Assembly (NCBI RefSeq): GCF_020982545.1
Contig: NZ_JAJKLK010000001.1
Location: forward strand, 744,001 to 808,000
Origin: Streptomyces sp. MNU76
GTDB lineage: Bacteria; Actinomycetota; Actinomycetes; Streptomycetales; Streptomycetaceae
DNA: 64,000 nucleotides
Reading direction: 5' to 3'
Part shown: one piece after another, positions 9,426 through 19,755 of the stretch
How positions within the stretch are numbered: position 1 is the first letter of the stretch
Layout: every line of letters starts with the position of its first letter
The notes under the pieces: model-generated
What the model saw: only the letters and a program-made list of their open reading frames with translations
The model's database searches: none
Told to the model about the DNA's origin: nothing
Made by a program: the position numbers and the translations under genes

Positions 9426-11327
9426 GTGGCAGGACGGATCAACGACGAGGACGTGAAGGCGGTACGGGACGCGGTCCCGATCGACGCCGTGGTGTCCGAG
9501 TACCTCCAGCTGCGCAACGCGGGCGGCGGGAACCTCAAGGGCCTCTGCCCGTTCCACGACGAGAAGTCGCCGTCCTTCCAGGTCAGCCCGAGCAAGGGCC
9601 TCTTCCACTGCTTCGGCTGCCAGGAGGGCGGCGACACCATCACCTTCGTGATGAAGGTCGACCACCTGTCCTTCTCGGAGGCCGTCGAGCGCCTGGCCGG
9701 CCAGGCCGGCATCACCCTCAGGTACGAGGAGGGCGGGTACAACCCCTCCCACCAGCGCGGCGAGCGGATCCGCCTGGTCGAGGCCCACAAGATCGCCGCC
9801 GAGTGGTACGCGGAACAGCTCGCCACCAGCCCCGAGGCCGACACCGGCCGGATCTTCCTCGCCGAGCGCGGCTTCGACCAGGCCGCCGCCCTCCACTTCG
9901 GCGTCGGCTACAGCCCCCAGGGCTGGGACCACCTCACCCGCTTCCTGCGCGGCAAGGGCTTCACCGACAAGGAACTGTTCCTGTCCGGCCTTTCCCAGGA
10001 GGGCCGCCGGGGCCCGATCGACCGCTTCCGGGGCCGCCTGATGTGGCCCATCCGCGACATCGGCGGAGACGTGGTCGGCTTCGGCGCCCGCAAGCTCTAC
10101 GAGGCGGACAACGGGCCGAAGTACCTCAACACCCCCGACACCGCGATCTACCGCAAGTCCCAGGTCCTCTACGGCATCGACCTCGCCAAGAAGGACATCG
10201 CCAAGGCCAGCCGGGCCGTCGTCGTCGAGGGCTACACCGACGTCATGGCCTGCCACCTCGCCGGGGTCACCACGGCCATCGCCACCTGCGGCACGGCCTT
10301 CGGCGGTGACCACATCAAGATCCTCCGTCGGCTGCTGATGGACAACGGCTCGGCCCGTGTGATCTTCACGTTCGACGGCGACGCGGCCGGCCAGAAGGCG
10401 GCCCTGCGCGCCTTCGAGGACGACCAGAAGTTCGCCGCCGAGACCTACATCGCGATCGCCCCCGACGGCATGGACCCCTGCGAACTGCGCCTCGCGAAGG
10501 GCGATGACGCGGTGGTCGAGCTGACCGAACCCCGTACCCCGCTCTTCGAGTTCGCCCTCCGCCAGATCGTCGCCCGCTACGACCTGGAGACCCCCGCCGG
10601 GCGGGCCGCCGCCCTCGACGAGGCCGCGCCGATCGTGGCCCGCATCAAGAACAGCGGTGCCCAGCACGAGGTCGCCGTGGAACTCGCCGGCATGCTCGGC
10701 ATCCTCGACACCCAGTTCGTCGTCAAGCGCGTCGCCCAGCTGGCCCGCTGGGCCCGCGACCGGGGCGGCCAGGGCCCGGCCCCGGCCGCCCAGCGCACCG
10801 CGCAGCCGTACGAGTCCACTTCCCGGCCCCCGTCCGGCCCCGCCCTCACCCTCCGCAACCCGGTCTTCGCCACCGAGCGCGAACTCCTCAAACTCGCCCT
10901 CCAGCGCCCCGAGTTGGTTGCCCCCGCGTTCGACGCGTACGGCGTGGACGAGTTCACCGCCGCCCCCTACGCGGCCGTCCGTGAGGCGATCATCGAGGCG
11001 GGCGGTGTGGAGTACGGCGTAGAGGACCCGCAGGAGTACCTGGTCCGCGTCCGCGAGGCGGCACCCGACGACACGGTGCGGGCCATGGTGACGGAGCTGG
11101 CGGTCGAGGCGATCATGCGCAAGACGGTCGACGACGTCTACGCGGGCGCACAACTGGTCACCGTGCGCCGCCGGGCCGTCGAACGCCGGGTGCGCGAGGT
11201 CCAGGGCAGCCTGGCGAGGGCGGCCGCCCAGGGCGACCCGGCCCAGCTGGCCGCCGTCCAGAACGAGTTGTGGGTCCTCCAGCAGTACGACCAGGCATTG
11301 CGGGAGCGGGGCGCGGAGGCGCTCTGA
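9426..11327 (+). CDS. dnaG: DNA primase DnaG
   Basis: Synthesises RNA primers for replication and works with the DnaB helicase. Domains in order: CHC2 zinc finger (CPFHDEKSPSF then FHCFGCQEGGD, residues about 39-62); primase catalytic core around 120-330 with YSPQGWDHLTRFLRGKGF and IDRFRGRLMWPIRD; the TOPRIM glutamate in VVVEGYTDVMACHLAG; and the acidic pair in IFTFDGDAAGQKAALRAFEDD. The C-terminal helicase-interaction domain extends from about residue 450 to 633. Length 633 is normal for Streptomyces. GTG start at 9426. It is followed after 376 bp by the hrdA sigma gene, an arrangement seen in other Streptomyces. Confidence 0.95.
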   Translation: MAGRINDEDVKAVRDAVPIDAVVSEYLQLRNAGGGNLKGLCPFHDEKSPSFQVSPSKGLFHCFGCQEGGDTITFVMKVDHLSFSEAVERLAGQAGITLRYEEGGYNPSHQRGERIRLVEAHKIAAEWYAEQLATSPEADTGRIFLAERGFDQAAALHFGVGYSPQGWDHLTRFLRGKGFTDKELFLSGLSQEGRRGPIDRFRGRLMWPIRDIGGDVVGFGARKLYEADNGPKYLNTPDTAIYRKSQVLYGIDLAKKDIAKASRAVVVEGYTDVMACHLAGVTTAIATCGTAFGGDHIKILRRLLMDNGSARVIFTFDGDAAGQKAALRAFEDDQKFAAETYIAIAPDGMDPCELRLAKGDDAVVELTEPRTPLFEFALRQIVARYDLETPAGRAAALDEAAPIVARIKNSGAQHEVAVELAGMLGILDTQFVVKRVAQLARWARDRGGQGPAPAAQRTAQPYESTSRPPSGPALTLRNPVFATERELLKLALQRPELVAPAFDAYGVDEFTAAPYAAVREAIIEAGGVEYGVEDPQEYLVRVREAAPDDTVRAMVTELAVEAIMRKTVDDVYAGAQLVTVRRRAVERRVREVQGSLARAAAQGDPAQLAAVQNELWVLQQYDQALRERGAEAL

Positions 11328-11703
11328 CCTCGTGACGGTTCGCGCCCCCGGCCGCGCACGTCCCCGCAGCACATGCCAATCCGCGCCGGAGCCACCCCGC
11401 TCCGTACGGCCTTCAAGCTGTTTGCGGCCCGCCCAGCAGCGCACTCGTGCAGCACGGTAACCGTGCGGTCACGGGCCGGACGCAAAAAGTCACCGCACGC
11501 CCCTCGTGGCGGCTGTGTGTCGTACTCCACACTGGGTTGCGGTGCCTGAGTCCTCGGAGCGCGGCCGACCCGTCCCCCATGGGTCCGAGATCCCCGCGGT
11601 TCCGCTCGATGAGTACGGGATGGACGGCGGCGAGGCCGCCCGCGCCATCCCAGACGTACCGCTGCCGTACGCCCTGGCAGCGACATTCCTGGAGGCCGCC
11701 CCC
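11328..11703. other. dnaG-hrdA intergenic region
   Basis: 376 bp. The frame of hrdA is open back to 11506, but the codon pattern weakens upstream of 11700 and no homology is recognised, so I treat it as leader plus promoter. A GGAGG site at about 11690 serves the GTG at 11704. No convincing -35/-10 pair stands out. Confidence 0.4.
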
Positions 11704-12876
<1,173 letters not shown>

Positions 12877-12892
12877 GGGGGAGGTGGTGATG

Positions 12893-12920
12893 AAAAGCAG
12901 GGGGCGCAGCCCCTGCTTTT
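12893..12920. terminator. Hairpin between convergent hrdA and ABC genes
   Basis: Perfect 11-bp stem AAAAGCAGGGG/CCCCTGCTTTT with loop GCGCAG. It sits between the hrdA stop (12876) and the stop of the ABC gene on the other strand (12990), so it can act on both. The following CAGGGGCGCGGGAACTGCG is a common Streptomyces intergenic sequence. Confidence 0.7.
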
Positions 12921-12989
12921 CAGGGGCGCGGGAACTGCGCGAGAAGCCCCACCCACCCGCACCCGACAACGCACCCCTCAACCCACCCC

Positions 12990-14923
12990 TCAGTCCACCT
13001 CGGCCACCGCCTCCGCGAACTGCGCCTTGTACAACCGCGCATAAGCCCCGTCCGCGGCCAACAACTCCTCGTGCGCCCCCTGCTCCACGATGGAACCGTT
13101 CTCCATCACCAGAATCGTGTCCGCGTCCCGAATCGTCGACAGCCGATGCGCGATCACGAACGACGTCCGCCCGTGCGCCAGCTTCGCCATCGCCTTCTGG
13201 ATCAACACCTCGGTCCGCGTGTCCACCGAGGACGTCGCCTCGTCCAGCACCAGGATCACCGGATCCGACAGGAACGCCCGAGCGATCGTGATGAGCTGCT
13301 TCTCACCCGTGCTCACCCCGGTCCCCTCGTCGTCGATCACGGTGTCGTACCCGTCCGGCAGCGTCCGGATGAACCGATCCGCGTGCGCCGCCCGAGCCGC
13401 CTCCTCGACCTCACCCCGCGTCACCTTCCGCGACGCGGACGCCCCGTACGCGATGTTCTCCGCGATGGTCCCGCCGAACAGCCAGGTGTCCTGGAGCACC
13501 ATTCCTATCCCGTCGCGCAGTTCGTCCCGCGACATGGACGCGACATCGACCCCGTCGAGCGTGATCCGCCCGCCCGTGACCTCGTAGAACCGCATCAACA
13601 GGTTCACCAGCGTGGTCTTGCCCGCGCCCGTCGGCCCCACGATCGCCACCGTGTGCCCCGGCTCGACGACCAGCGACAGATCCTCGATCAGCGGCTTGTC
13701 GGCCTCGTACCGGAAGGACACCCCCTCCAGCGCCACCCGCCCCGCAGCTCCTCGGGCCGCACCCCGGGTACCGCGTCGGCCTCCTGCTCCTCCGCGTCGA
13801 GCAGTTCGAAGATCCGCTCGGCGGAGGCGACCCCCGACTGCACGAGGTTGGCCATGGACGCCACCTGCGTCAGCGGCATCGAGAACTGCCGCGAGTACTG
13901 GATGAAGGCCTGCACGTCACCGATCGACAGCGCACCGGTCGCGACGCGCAGCCCGCCCACCACGGCGACGAGCACATAGTTGATGTTCGACACGAACAAC
14001 ATCAGCGGCTGCATGATGCCGCTGTTGAACTGGGCCTTGAACCCGGCCTCGTACAGCCGCTCGTTCTCCTCGGCGAACTGCTGCGCCGACTCCTCCTGAC
14101 GCCCGAACACCTTCACCAGCGTGTGCCCGGTGTACATCTCCTCGATGTGGGCGTTGAGCCTGCCCGTCACCCGCCACTGCGCGACGAAGTGCGGCTGCGA
14201 CCGCTTGCCGACCCGCGTGGCCACCAGGAACGACACCGGCACGGTCACCAGCGCGACCAGCGCCAGCAGCGGCGACACCCAGAACATCATCGCCAGCACG
14301 CCGATGATGGTGAGCAGCGAGTTGATCAGCTGACCCATCGACTGCTGCAGCGTCTGCCCGATGTTGTCGATGTCGTTGGTCGCCCGGCTCAGCACCTCAC
14401 CGCGCTGCCGCTTGTCGAAGTAGGACAGCGGCAGCCGCGACAGCTTCGCCTGGAGCTGTTCGCGCATGTGGTAGACGGTCCGGTTGATGGCCCGGTTGGA
14501 GAGCCGCGTGGCCACCGCCATCAGCAGCCCCGCGACCAGGAAGATGCCGAGGGCAACCAGAAGAACCGTGCCGACGGCCTCGAAATCGATGCCCTTGCCC
14601 GGGGTGAAGTCCGTGCCCGACAGCATGTCGGCGATCGCGCCGTCCCCGCGCTCCCGCATGGACTCCAGCACCTCGGCCTTGGTCGCGCCCGCCGGCATCT
14701 CCCGCCCGACGACACCCGCGAACACCAGGTCGGTCGCCTTGCCGAGGATCCACGGCCCCAGCACGGACAGCCCGACGCTGATCACCGCGCACAGGACCAT
14801 CGCGTACATCGTGAACCGCTCGGGCCTGAACTGCGCGAGCAGCCGTTTCCCGGACCCCTTGAAGTCCATGGAGTGCTGATCGGGGGCCCCGGCCCCCGCC
14901 ATCCGTGCCAACGGCCCGGCCAT
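12990..14923 (-). CDS. ABC exporter half-transporter B (permease-ATPase), frameshifted
   Basis: Fused membrane and ATPase domains of an MDR-type exporter. Starting at ATG 14923 ([20 protein letters not shown]): membrane domain with helices such as [20 protein letters not shown] and [20 protein letters not shown], then the nucleotide-binding domain with Walker [11 protein letters not shown], signature [19 protein letters not shown], Walker [11 protein letters not shown] and H-loop VIAHRLST. The two parts are in different frames: the change is at the G-run near 13735-13740 (PEELRGG into [16 protein letters not shown]). One base would repair it, suggesting a sequencing error. The ATG overlaps the stop of gene A (ATGA), implying translational coupling and a heterodimer. 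Substrate unknown. Confidence 0.85.
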
Positions 14924-16656
14924 CAGGCTGCCTCCGCTTCCGTGAGCTGGGAGAGGACGATCTCCCGGTAGGTCTCGTTCTCCGCCATCAGCTCGTGGTG
15001 GCGTCCGGCTCCGACCACGCGGCCCTCGTCGAGGACGACGATCCGGTCGGCGTCCCGGATGGTCGCCACCCGCTGGGCCACGATCACCACGGTCGCGTCG
15101 GCGGTCTCCCGCGCCAGCGCGGCCCGCAGCGCGGCGTCGGTCGCGTAGTCGAGCGCGGAGAAGGAGTCGTCGAACAGATAGATCTCCGGCCGCTGCACCA
15201 GCGTCCGCGCGATCGCGAGCCGCTGCCGCTGACCGCCGGACACATTGGTCCCGCCCTGCGCGATGGGGGAGTCCAGCCCGTTCTCCAGCCCCTCGACGAA
15301 CTCCTTGGCCTGCGCCACCTCCAGCGCGTGCCACAACTCCTCGTCGGTGGCGTCCGGATTGCCGTACCGCAGATTCGTCGCCACGGTCCCGGAGAACAGA
15401 TACGGCTTCTGCGGCACCAGACTCACCGTCCTGGCCAGCAGTTTCGGGTCGAGCGCCCGTACGTCGACGCCATCCACCAGGACCTCGCCCTCGGTGACGT
15501 CGAACAGCCGGGGCACCAGCCCGAGCAGCGTGGACTTGCCGCTGCCGGTGGACCCGATGACCGCGGTCGTCTCCCCCGGCCGGGCCACGACCTCGATCGA
15601 CCTGAGCACCGGCTCCTCGGCACCCGGATAGCGGAACCCCGCACCCCGGACCTCCAGGAACCCGTGACGCCGCAGCTCCCGAACGGGCTCGACCGGCGGC
15701 ACCACGCTCGTGTCGGTCTCCAGCACCTCCTGGATGCGCTCGGCGCACACCTCGGCGCGCGGCATCATCATGAACATGAAGGTGGCCATCATCACAGCCA
15801 TGACGATCTGCATCAGGTAGGCGAGGAAGGCCGTGAGCGCGCCGATCTCCATGCCCCCGCTGTCGATCCGGTGGGCTCCGAACCACACCACCGCGATCGA
15901 CGAGAAGTTGATGACCGTCATGACGATGGGGAACATCAGCGCGAGCATCCGCCCGGTGCCCAGCGACACGTCCGTCAGCTCGACGTTCGCCTTCCGGAAC
16001 CGCTCCTTCTCGTAGTCGTCCCGCACGAAGGCCCGGATCACCCGGTTGCCGGTGATCTGCTCCCGCAGCACCCGGTTCACGGTGTCCAACCGCTCCTGCA
16101 TGGTGCGGAACAGGGGGCGCAGTCGGCGCACGATCAGGCTGACGGAGATCCCGAGCACCGGTACGACCGCCAGGAGCACCCCCGACAACGGCACGTCCAG
16201 CCCGAGCGCCAGCACGATGCCGCCGACACACATGATCGGCGCCGACACCACCAGCGTGAACGTCATGAGCACCAGCATCTGCACCTGCTGGACGTCGTTC
16301 GTCGTCCGCGTGATCAGCGACGGGGCCCCGAAGTGACCGACCTCACGCGCCGAGAACGACTGCACCCGGTCGAACACGGCGGCCCGGATGTCCCGGCCGA
16401 CCGCCGACGCGGTGCGGGCGCCGTAGTACACGGCCCCGATGTTGCAGACGACCTGCACCAGCGAGATACCGACCATCAGCGCGCCGAAGGACAGGATGTA
16501 ACCCGTGTCCCCCTTCACCACGCCCTCGTCGATGATGTCCGCGTTCAGAGTGGGCAGGTAGAGCGTGGCGCACGTCTGCACGAACTGCAGCAGCACCAGC
16601 AGGGTGATCGGTGTCCGGTAGGGACGGAGCTGACTTCTCAGCAATCGTATGAGCAC
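14923..16656 (-). CDS. ABC exporter half-transporter A (permease-ATPase)
   Basis: About 577 residues from GTG 16656 (VLIRLLRSQLRPYRTPI); an upstream ATG at 16716 would add 20 unlikely residues. Six membrane helices fill the first 300 residues (ITLLVLLQFVQTCATLYLP, GVLLAVVPVLGISVSLIVR). The ATPase has Walker A GSTGSGKSTLLGLVPRLFD, signature NVSGGQRQRLAIARTLVQRP, Walker B EIYLFDDSFSALD and H-loop VIVAQRVATI. The Walker B region ends in DDSFSALD, so the usual catalytic Glu is Asp; the partner B has the normal DEATS. That is the typical degenerate/consensus site split of heterodimeric exporters. First gene of the two-gene operon. Confidence 0.9.
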   Translation of the reverse strand: MLIRLLRSQLRPYRTPITLLVLLQFVQTCATLYLPTLNADIIDEGVVKGDTGYILSFGALMVGISLVQVVCNIGAVYYGARTASAVGRDIRAAVFDRVQSFSAREVGHFGAPSLITRTTNDVQQVQMLVLMTFTLVVSAPIMCVGGIVLALGLDVPLSGVLLAVVPVLGISVSLIVRRLRPLFRTMQERLDTVNRVLREQITGNRVIRAFVRDDYEKERFRKANVELTDVSLGTGRMLALMFPIVMTVINFSSIAVVWFGAHRIDSGGMEIGALTAFLAYLMQIVMAVMMATFMFMMMPRAEVCAERIQEVLETDTSVVPPVEPVRELRRHGFLEVRGAGFRYPGAEEPVLRSIEVVARPGETTAVIGSTGSGKSTLLGLVPRLFDVTEGEVLVDGVDVRALDPKLLARTVSLVPQKPYLFSGTVATNLRYGNPDATDEELWHALEVAQAKEFVEGLENGLDSPIAQGGTNVSGGQRQRLAIARTLVQRPEIYLFDDSFSALDYATDAALRAALARETADATVVIVAQRVATIRDADRIVVLDEGRVVGAGRHHELMAENETYREIVLSQLTEAEAA

Positions 16657-16772
16657 GCGAGATCTCTCGGAGTCGAAGACGGGGTTCGGGACGCACCACC
16701 CCCCATCGTCGAACACTCCACCCGCGTTACCTCAACCGAATTAACCCGACGGTGCGTGGGCCCCGTGCACCC

Positions 16773-18227
16773 TCAGGCGCGAAATGCCCCCGGATGGGTC
16801 TGCTCCCGAACCGCCACGTACTGCTGCCGAACCGCCTGCCCCACCGCCAACTCGTCGCCCGGCTCCAGCACCTGCGCCGCCGCCCCCGGCCACATCGGAG
16901 GCGTACGCGGATCGAGCGTCCCCTGCGAGACCCCGAGCGCCCACGCGGCCTGCCGGGCCGCGCCCACCGCCGCGTAGTCCGCCGGCTGCGGCACCACCAC
17001 CGGCACCCCGAAGAGCGCCGGCGCCGCCGTCTGCACGGCCGACAGCTCCGCCGCCGCACCCAGCAGGAAGATCCGCCGTACGTCCACGCCCCGTCCCCGC
17101 AGCACGTCCAGCGCGTCCGCGAGCCCGCACAGCATGCCCTCGAACGCGGCCCGCGCGAAGTGCTCCGGCTTCATCGACTCCCGCCGCAGCCCGGCCAGCG
17201 TCCCCGCAGTGTGCGGCAGGTTGGGCGTCCGCTCGCCCTCCAGGTAGGGCAGCATGACCAGCCCGTGCGACCCGGGGGTGGACTTCATCGCCAGGTCGGA
17301 CAGCGCCTCCAGATCGGCCACGCCCAGCAGCTCGGTGGCCCCGCGCAGGGTCCGTACGGCGTTGAGCGTGGTGACGACCGGCAGATGCATCCCGGTGGCG
17401 TCGGCCAGCGAGGTGATCATCCCGGAGGAGTCGACGAGCGCCTGGGTGTGTACGGCCATGACGGACCCGGAGGCCCCCAGCGACACCACCGCGTCACCGA
17501 GGCCGATACCCAGCCCGAACGCGGCGGCCATGGTCTCGCCGGTGCCGGCGGAGATGAGGAGTCCCTCCGGCGTCGTACCGGCGGCGTCCGAAGGGCCCAG
17601 CACCTCGGGAAGCATCACCTGATGCCCGAGCGCCATCTCCACGAGGTCCGTGCGGTACTGCCCGGTCGCCGCGTTCCAGTACCCGGTCCCGGACGCCCCG
17701 CCCCGGTCCGTGGTCCTCCTGACCGGCCGCCCGAGCAACTGCCAGACCAGCCAGTCGTGCGCCTGGAGCAGTACGGCCGTCCGCATCGCGGCGTCCGGTT
17801 CCGTACGGCTCATCCAGCGCAGCTTGGTCACCGGCTGCGCGGCCCCCGGCACACAGCCGACGGCCTCCGCCCACGCGCCTCGCCCGCCGAGCGCGTCGAC
17901 GAGGTCGGCCGCCGCGACCTGGGTCCGCCTGTCGCCGCCGACCATCGCCGGACGCACGGTGTTGCCCTGTGCGTCCAGCGCGATCAGCCCGTTCTGCTGG
18001 GACGAGACCCCGATCGCCTGCACGCCCTCCAGCAGCCCGCCGCCGGCCGCCTCTCCCAGGGACAGCAGCCAGGCCTGCGGATCGACGTCGGCGGGGCGCC
18101 CCCCGCTCTCCGCCGGCTCCAACGGGTGCGGGGCATACCCCTGCCTGAGCACGGCCCCTGTGTCCGAGTCACAGACGACAATGCGCGTAAAATCGGGCGA
18201 ACTGTCCAGCCCGGCGACTATCCCCAT
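16773..18227 (-). CDS. FGGY-family carbohydrate kinase (xylulokinase-like)
   Basis: 484 residues from ATG 18227. It phosphorylates a sugar, most likely D-xylulose. Landmarks: N-terminal phosphate loop MGIVAGLDSSPDFTRIVVCD (here SSPDFT where many xylulokinases have QSTKSx), QAIGVSSQQNGLIALDAQGN, AMVGGDRRTQVAAADLVDAL, SGTGYWNAATGQYRTDLVE and C-terminal VRRIFLLGAAAELSAVQTAA. The usual final GGGA motif is LLGAAAEL here. It stands alone, with no sugar transporter beside it, so the substrate is inferred only from family. Confidence 0.8.
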   Translation of the reverse strand: MGIVAGLDSSPDFTRIVVCDSDTGAVLRQGYAPHPLEPAESGGRPADVDPQAWLLSLGEAAGGGLLEGVQAIGVSSQQNGLIALDAQGNTVRPAMVGGDRRTQVAAADLVDALGGRGAWAEAVGCVPGAAQPVTKLRWMSRTEPDAAMRTAVLLQAHDWLVWQLLGRPVRRTTDRGGASGTGYWNAATGQYRTDLVEMALGHQVMLPEVLGPSDAAGTTPEGLLISAGTGETMAAAFGLGIGLGDAVVSLGASGSVMAVHTQALVDSSGMITSLADATGMHLPVVTTLNAVRTLRGATELLGVADLEALSDLAMKSTPGSHGLVMLPYLEGERTPNLPHTAGTLAGLRRESMKPEHFARAAFEGMLCGLADALDVLRGRGVDVRRIFLLGAAAELSAVQTAAPALFGVPVVVPQPADYAAVGAARQAAWALGVSQGTLDPRTPPMWPGAAAQVLEPGDELAVGQAVRQQYVAVREQTHPGAFRA

Positions 18228-18296
18228 GGCAGAAATTCTGCCGCACGGGAAGGGGTGGGGGCGCCGCACGTTGCTCCGGGCGGCGCGATGTGGTCC

Positions 18297-18602
18297 CTAG
18301 GTATTGCTGGTGCCCCAGTCGTCTCCGGCCGAGCCGTTGGCGTTGCGCTCCCGCAGGGAGCGGACCCGCTCGGCGACCAGATCGGGCATGCGGTCGCCGA
18401 CCTTCTCGCTGACCACGTGGTACGCCTTGCCCGCGTAGACCCGCCCCTGCTGGGCGGCCGACTCGGCGGTGTTCCGCACGGCGGGGTTCTGTGCGACCTG
18501 CCGGGCGGACTTCTTCAACTGTTCGTAGCGTTCGCGACCGGCCTTCGTGCCGAGCACGTACCCCAGGGCCAGTCCGGCAAAGAACGTGAGCCGATAGCGC
18601 AT
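18297..18602 (-). CDS. YtxH-like small membrane protein
   Basis: 101 residues from ATG 18602, with GGAAGGGTGG upstream. One N-terminal membrane helix with glycine motif (RLTFFAGLALGYVLGTKAGR) followed by a charged, helical tail (ERYEQLKKSARQVAQNP, GDRMPDLVAERVRSLRER). This is the pattern of YtxH-domain general-stress proteins; function unknown. Transcribed away from the tRNA genes. Confidence 0.75.
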   Translation of the reverse strand: MRYRLTFFAGLALGYVLGTKAGRERYEQLKKSARQVAQNPAVRNTAESAAQQGRVYAGKAYHVVSEKVGDRMPDLVAERVRSLRERNANGSAGDDWGTSNT

Positions 18603-18776
18603 GGCGACCACCCTTCCCTTACGTCTGCGTCGGTCCCTTGCGTGCCCTGCGCGGGCGACGGGCGCGGGGGATACCGATTGGCGGAGCACCCCCCTGCTTG
18701 CGCTAATGTATGTGTCGCAGCGAGCGCACGCCCTCTGGCGAATACCCAGGGAGGTACGTTCGATGCAGCGAGGCGA

Positions 18777-18849
18777 TCCTCCGTAGCTCAATTGGCAGAG
18801 CAGCCGGCTGTTAACCGGCAGGTTACTGGTTCGAGTCCAGTCGGGGGAG
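18777..18849 (+). tRNA. tRNA-Asn (GTT)
   Basis: 73-nt cloverleaf without encoded CCA. Acceptor TCCTCCG pairs with CGGGGGA (one G-T pair), D-arm GCTC/GAGC, anticodon arm GCCGG CTGTTAA CCGGC with anticodon GTT at 18810-18812, and T-arm ACTGG TTCGAGT CCAGT. Confidence 0.93.
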
Positions 18850-18855
18850 CTTCGA

Positions 18856-18928
18856 TCTTCCGTAGCTCAATTGGCAGAGCAGCCGGCTGTTAACCGGCAG
18901 GTTACTGGTTCGAGTCCAGTCGGGAGAG
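18856..18928 (+). tRNA. tRNA-Asn (GTT), second copy
   Basis: Near-identical to the copy 6 bp upstream, differing only in the acceptor stem (TCTTCCG with CGGGAGA, compensating changes keep pairing). Anticodon GTT at 18889-18891. The short spacer implies one transcript for both. Confidence 0.93.
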
Positions 18929-18936
18929 CGCTGAGG

Positions 18937-18960
18937 AAGGACCCCTTGGGGGTCCTTTTT
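18937..18960 (+). terminator. Rho-independent terminator of the tRNA-Asn pair
   Basis: Stem AAGGACCCC/GGGGTCCTT with a TTG loop, followed by a T-run. Placed 8 nt after the second tRNA-Asn. Confidence 0.85.
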
Positions 18961-19103
18961 CATGTTCGGGGGAACCGCGTGCGCCGCGCCGAGGTCTTCA
19001 AGGTCAAGAAGCGCATGCGAAGGCCGACCATCCGAAGCAGGAGATCGTATGAGCGGCTATGCTGCGGCAGACGGCGCGCACACATGTACGCGACACGCCG
19101 TAC

Positions 19104-19177
19104 GGGGCGGTAGCTCAGCCGGTTAGAGCAGCGGACTCATAATCCGTCGGCCGTGGGTTCGAGTCCCACCCGCCCCA
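19104..19177 (+). tRNA. tRNA-Ile2 (CAT anticodon, lysidine type)
   Basis: Acceptor GGGGCGG/CCGCCCC, D-arm GCTC...GAGC, anticodon loop CTCATAA with CAT at 19138-19140, T-arm GTGGG TTCGAGT CCCAC. It lacks the hallmarks of initiator tRNA and matches the CAU tRNA read as Ile after lysidine modification. Its 3' half is duplicated at 36689-36735, so it is an integration site. Confidence 0.88.
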
Positions 19178-19179
19178 CC
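19133..19179 (+). repeat. attL: 3' half of tRNA-Ile2
   Basis: 47 bp from GGACTCATAATCCGTCGGCC through CCCACCCGCCCCACC, identical to 36689-36735. It covers the anticodon stem-loop, variable loop and T-arm to the 3' end. This is the classic crossover region for tyrosine-recombinase elements. Confidence 0.85.
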
Positions 19180-19755
19180 TGCGCAAGCCTCTGAACTGCG
19201 GAAACGTTCATTTTGTCCTGTCGGATCGTCAACTTTGTTTGAACGGACTCAATCCGCTGCTCGTGACTTCGCGAGCCGGTGTGGCCTCCGTCGACCGTTG
19301 CTTCCCTGACCTGCATAGATGTGCGCCAACGCGCCTCTGGTGAGCTCTGTTCTGGGCGGTTGCGCGGCGACAGAACCGTGAGTTGAGGCCGTCCTGAGGC
19401 CGACGGGTATCGAAAAAGCGTCAGTGGAGCCTCCCCTGTATCCCGCCAGCCGTCTCGCCGAGTTCGAGACTGCGATGTGATGATTTTCCGGATCTGGGCC
19501 TTGTGGTGAGCGCGTCCGGCGAGGGGTGTGAGCGCAGGGAAACTGCCCCAAGAGGAAACGGCCCCGATGGGCTGCCCGAGCCTCTCGGTTGTAGTGCCGC
19601 CGACCTGGCCGCGACGGCACACGCGGGCCGCTCAGCGTCGGGGCCGGTCGGGCTCTTTGCTCAGGGCTGCCGCATCTGGCCCACGGCTTGCGCGGCCGGA
19701 AGGCAACGGCAGCGGGTCGGTGAATGTCGTGCCGAGGATGGCCAGGCTGTAGGGG
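19180..19755. other. Non-coding DNA after attL
   Basis: No gene seen. The first 100 bp (CTGAACTGCGGAAACGT and GGACTCAATCCGCTGCTCG) resembles the DNA right after attR (CTGACCTGCGGAAACGT, GGACTGAATCCGCTGCTCG at 36745-36820). The rest is unrecognised. Confidence 0.5.

Noticed and set aside
9189..11444. Long minus-strand open frame opposite dnaG
   Set aside because: It is the antisense of dnaG, kept open by the high GC content; the plus strand carries all DnaG motifs.
13688..16231. Single 847-residue minus-strand protein
   Set aside because: Its first half is an out-of-frame reading of exporter A and only the second half is the membrane domain of exporter B, so the true gene begins at 14923.
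14905..16977. Plus-strand frame opposite ABC exporter A
   Set aside because: Antisense of a gene with complete Walker A, signature and Walker B motifs.
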